The notes under the pieces were generated by a model, which did not search any database, was not told the origin of the DNA, and saw nothing but the letters and a program-made list of their open reading frames with translations. The translations under genes and the position numbers were made by a program. Positions 5,010 to 5,068 of a stretch of 5,068 bases of DNA are shown piece after piece; the first letter of the stretch is position 1, and each line of letters opens with the position of its first letter. The stretch spans positions 1 to 5,068 of the forward strand of contig DCUY01000113.1 of assembly GCA_002327905.1 (NCBI GenBank). Direction: 5' to 3'. This stretch comes from Caldifarciminota bacterium UBA2202. GTDB lineage: Bacteria > Hydrothermota > 32-111.

Positions 5010-5068
5010 GGTTAAAATGCGGGTGCATGCAAGAATAAATAAATTCAATTAACACAAACAACAGTTGA

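Overview
This is an AT-rich bacterial window. The left edge holds the 5' end of a 16S rRNA gene on the minus strand. The middle is filled by one very large plus-strand gene, and the right edge holds a decayed or frameshifted gene remnant followed by short tandem repeats. The 16S fragment is clearly bacterial (bacterial 5' signature, a V1 hairpin with a GCAA tetraloop). I cannot place it to phylum by eye. The start of the molecule (GGACTAACGCTAGCGGCG) is loosely spirochaete-like, but an uncultured phylum is equally possible. An outer-membrane-barrel-like remnant would fit a cell with two membranes.

Layout. Positions 1-275 (minus) are the 16S rRNA 5' part. Positions 276-480 hold its leader and promoter region: two tandem strong sigma70-type promoters sharing an 11-bp direct repeat at the -35 and a TGATATA motif at the -10, then a leader hairpin and a boxA-like antitermination site. 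Positions 666-839 (minus) hold a small unnamed 57-residue protein gene with a strong ribosome binding site and its own promoter. It runs co-directionally towards the rRNA operon. Positions 840-931 are a 92-bp AT-rich divergent control region containing a perfect 16-bp palindrome. Positions 932-4522 (plus) encode a 1196-residue signalling protein. From the N terminus it has two class III nucleotide cyclase domains, a STAND/AAA_16-type ATPase with a winged-helix-like region, and a long TPR-like helical tail, the same order as human soluble adenylyl cyclase (ADCY10). Positions 4527-about 4861 (minus) hold the 3' end of a beta-strand-rich, probably outer membrane, protein. It needs at least one frameshift correction, at a run of six C. 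Positions 4905-5068 hold GC-rich and AT-rich short tandem repeats and no gene.

How the parts relate. The cyclase protein is the main item. Its catalytic residues are split as in a sAC-type pseudo-heterodimer: metal-binding Asp in C1, Lys/Asn/Arg in C2. This predicts one working site and one degenerate site, with the ATPase/TPR part as the likely sensor or scaffold. The small gene and the cyclase gene are transcribed divergently, so they may share regulation, but nothing shows a functional link. The cyclase gene and the right-hand remnant converge, with four bases between their stop codons and a perfect 10-bp-stem hairpin inside the last cyclase codons.
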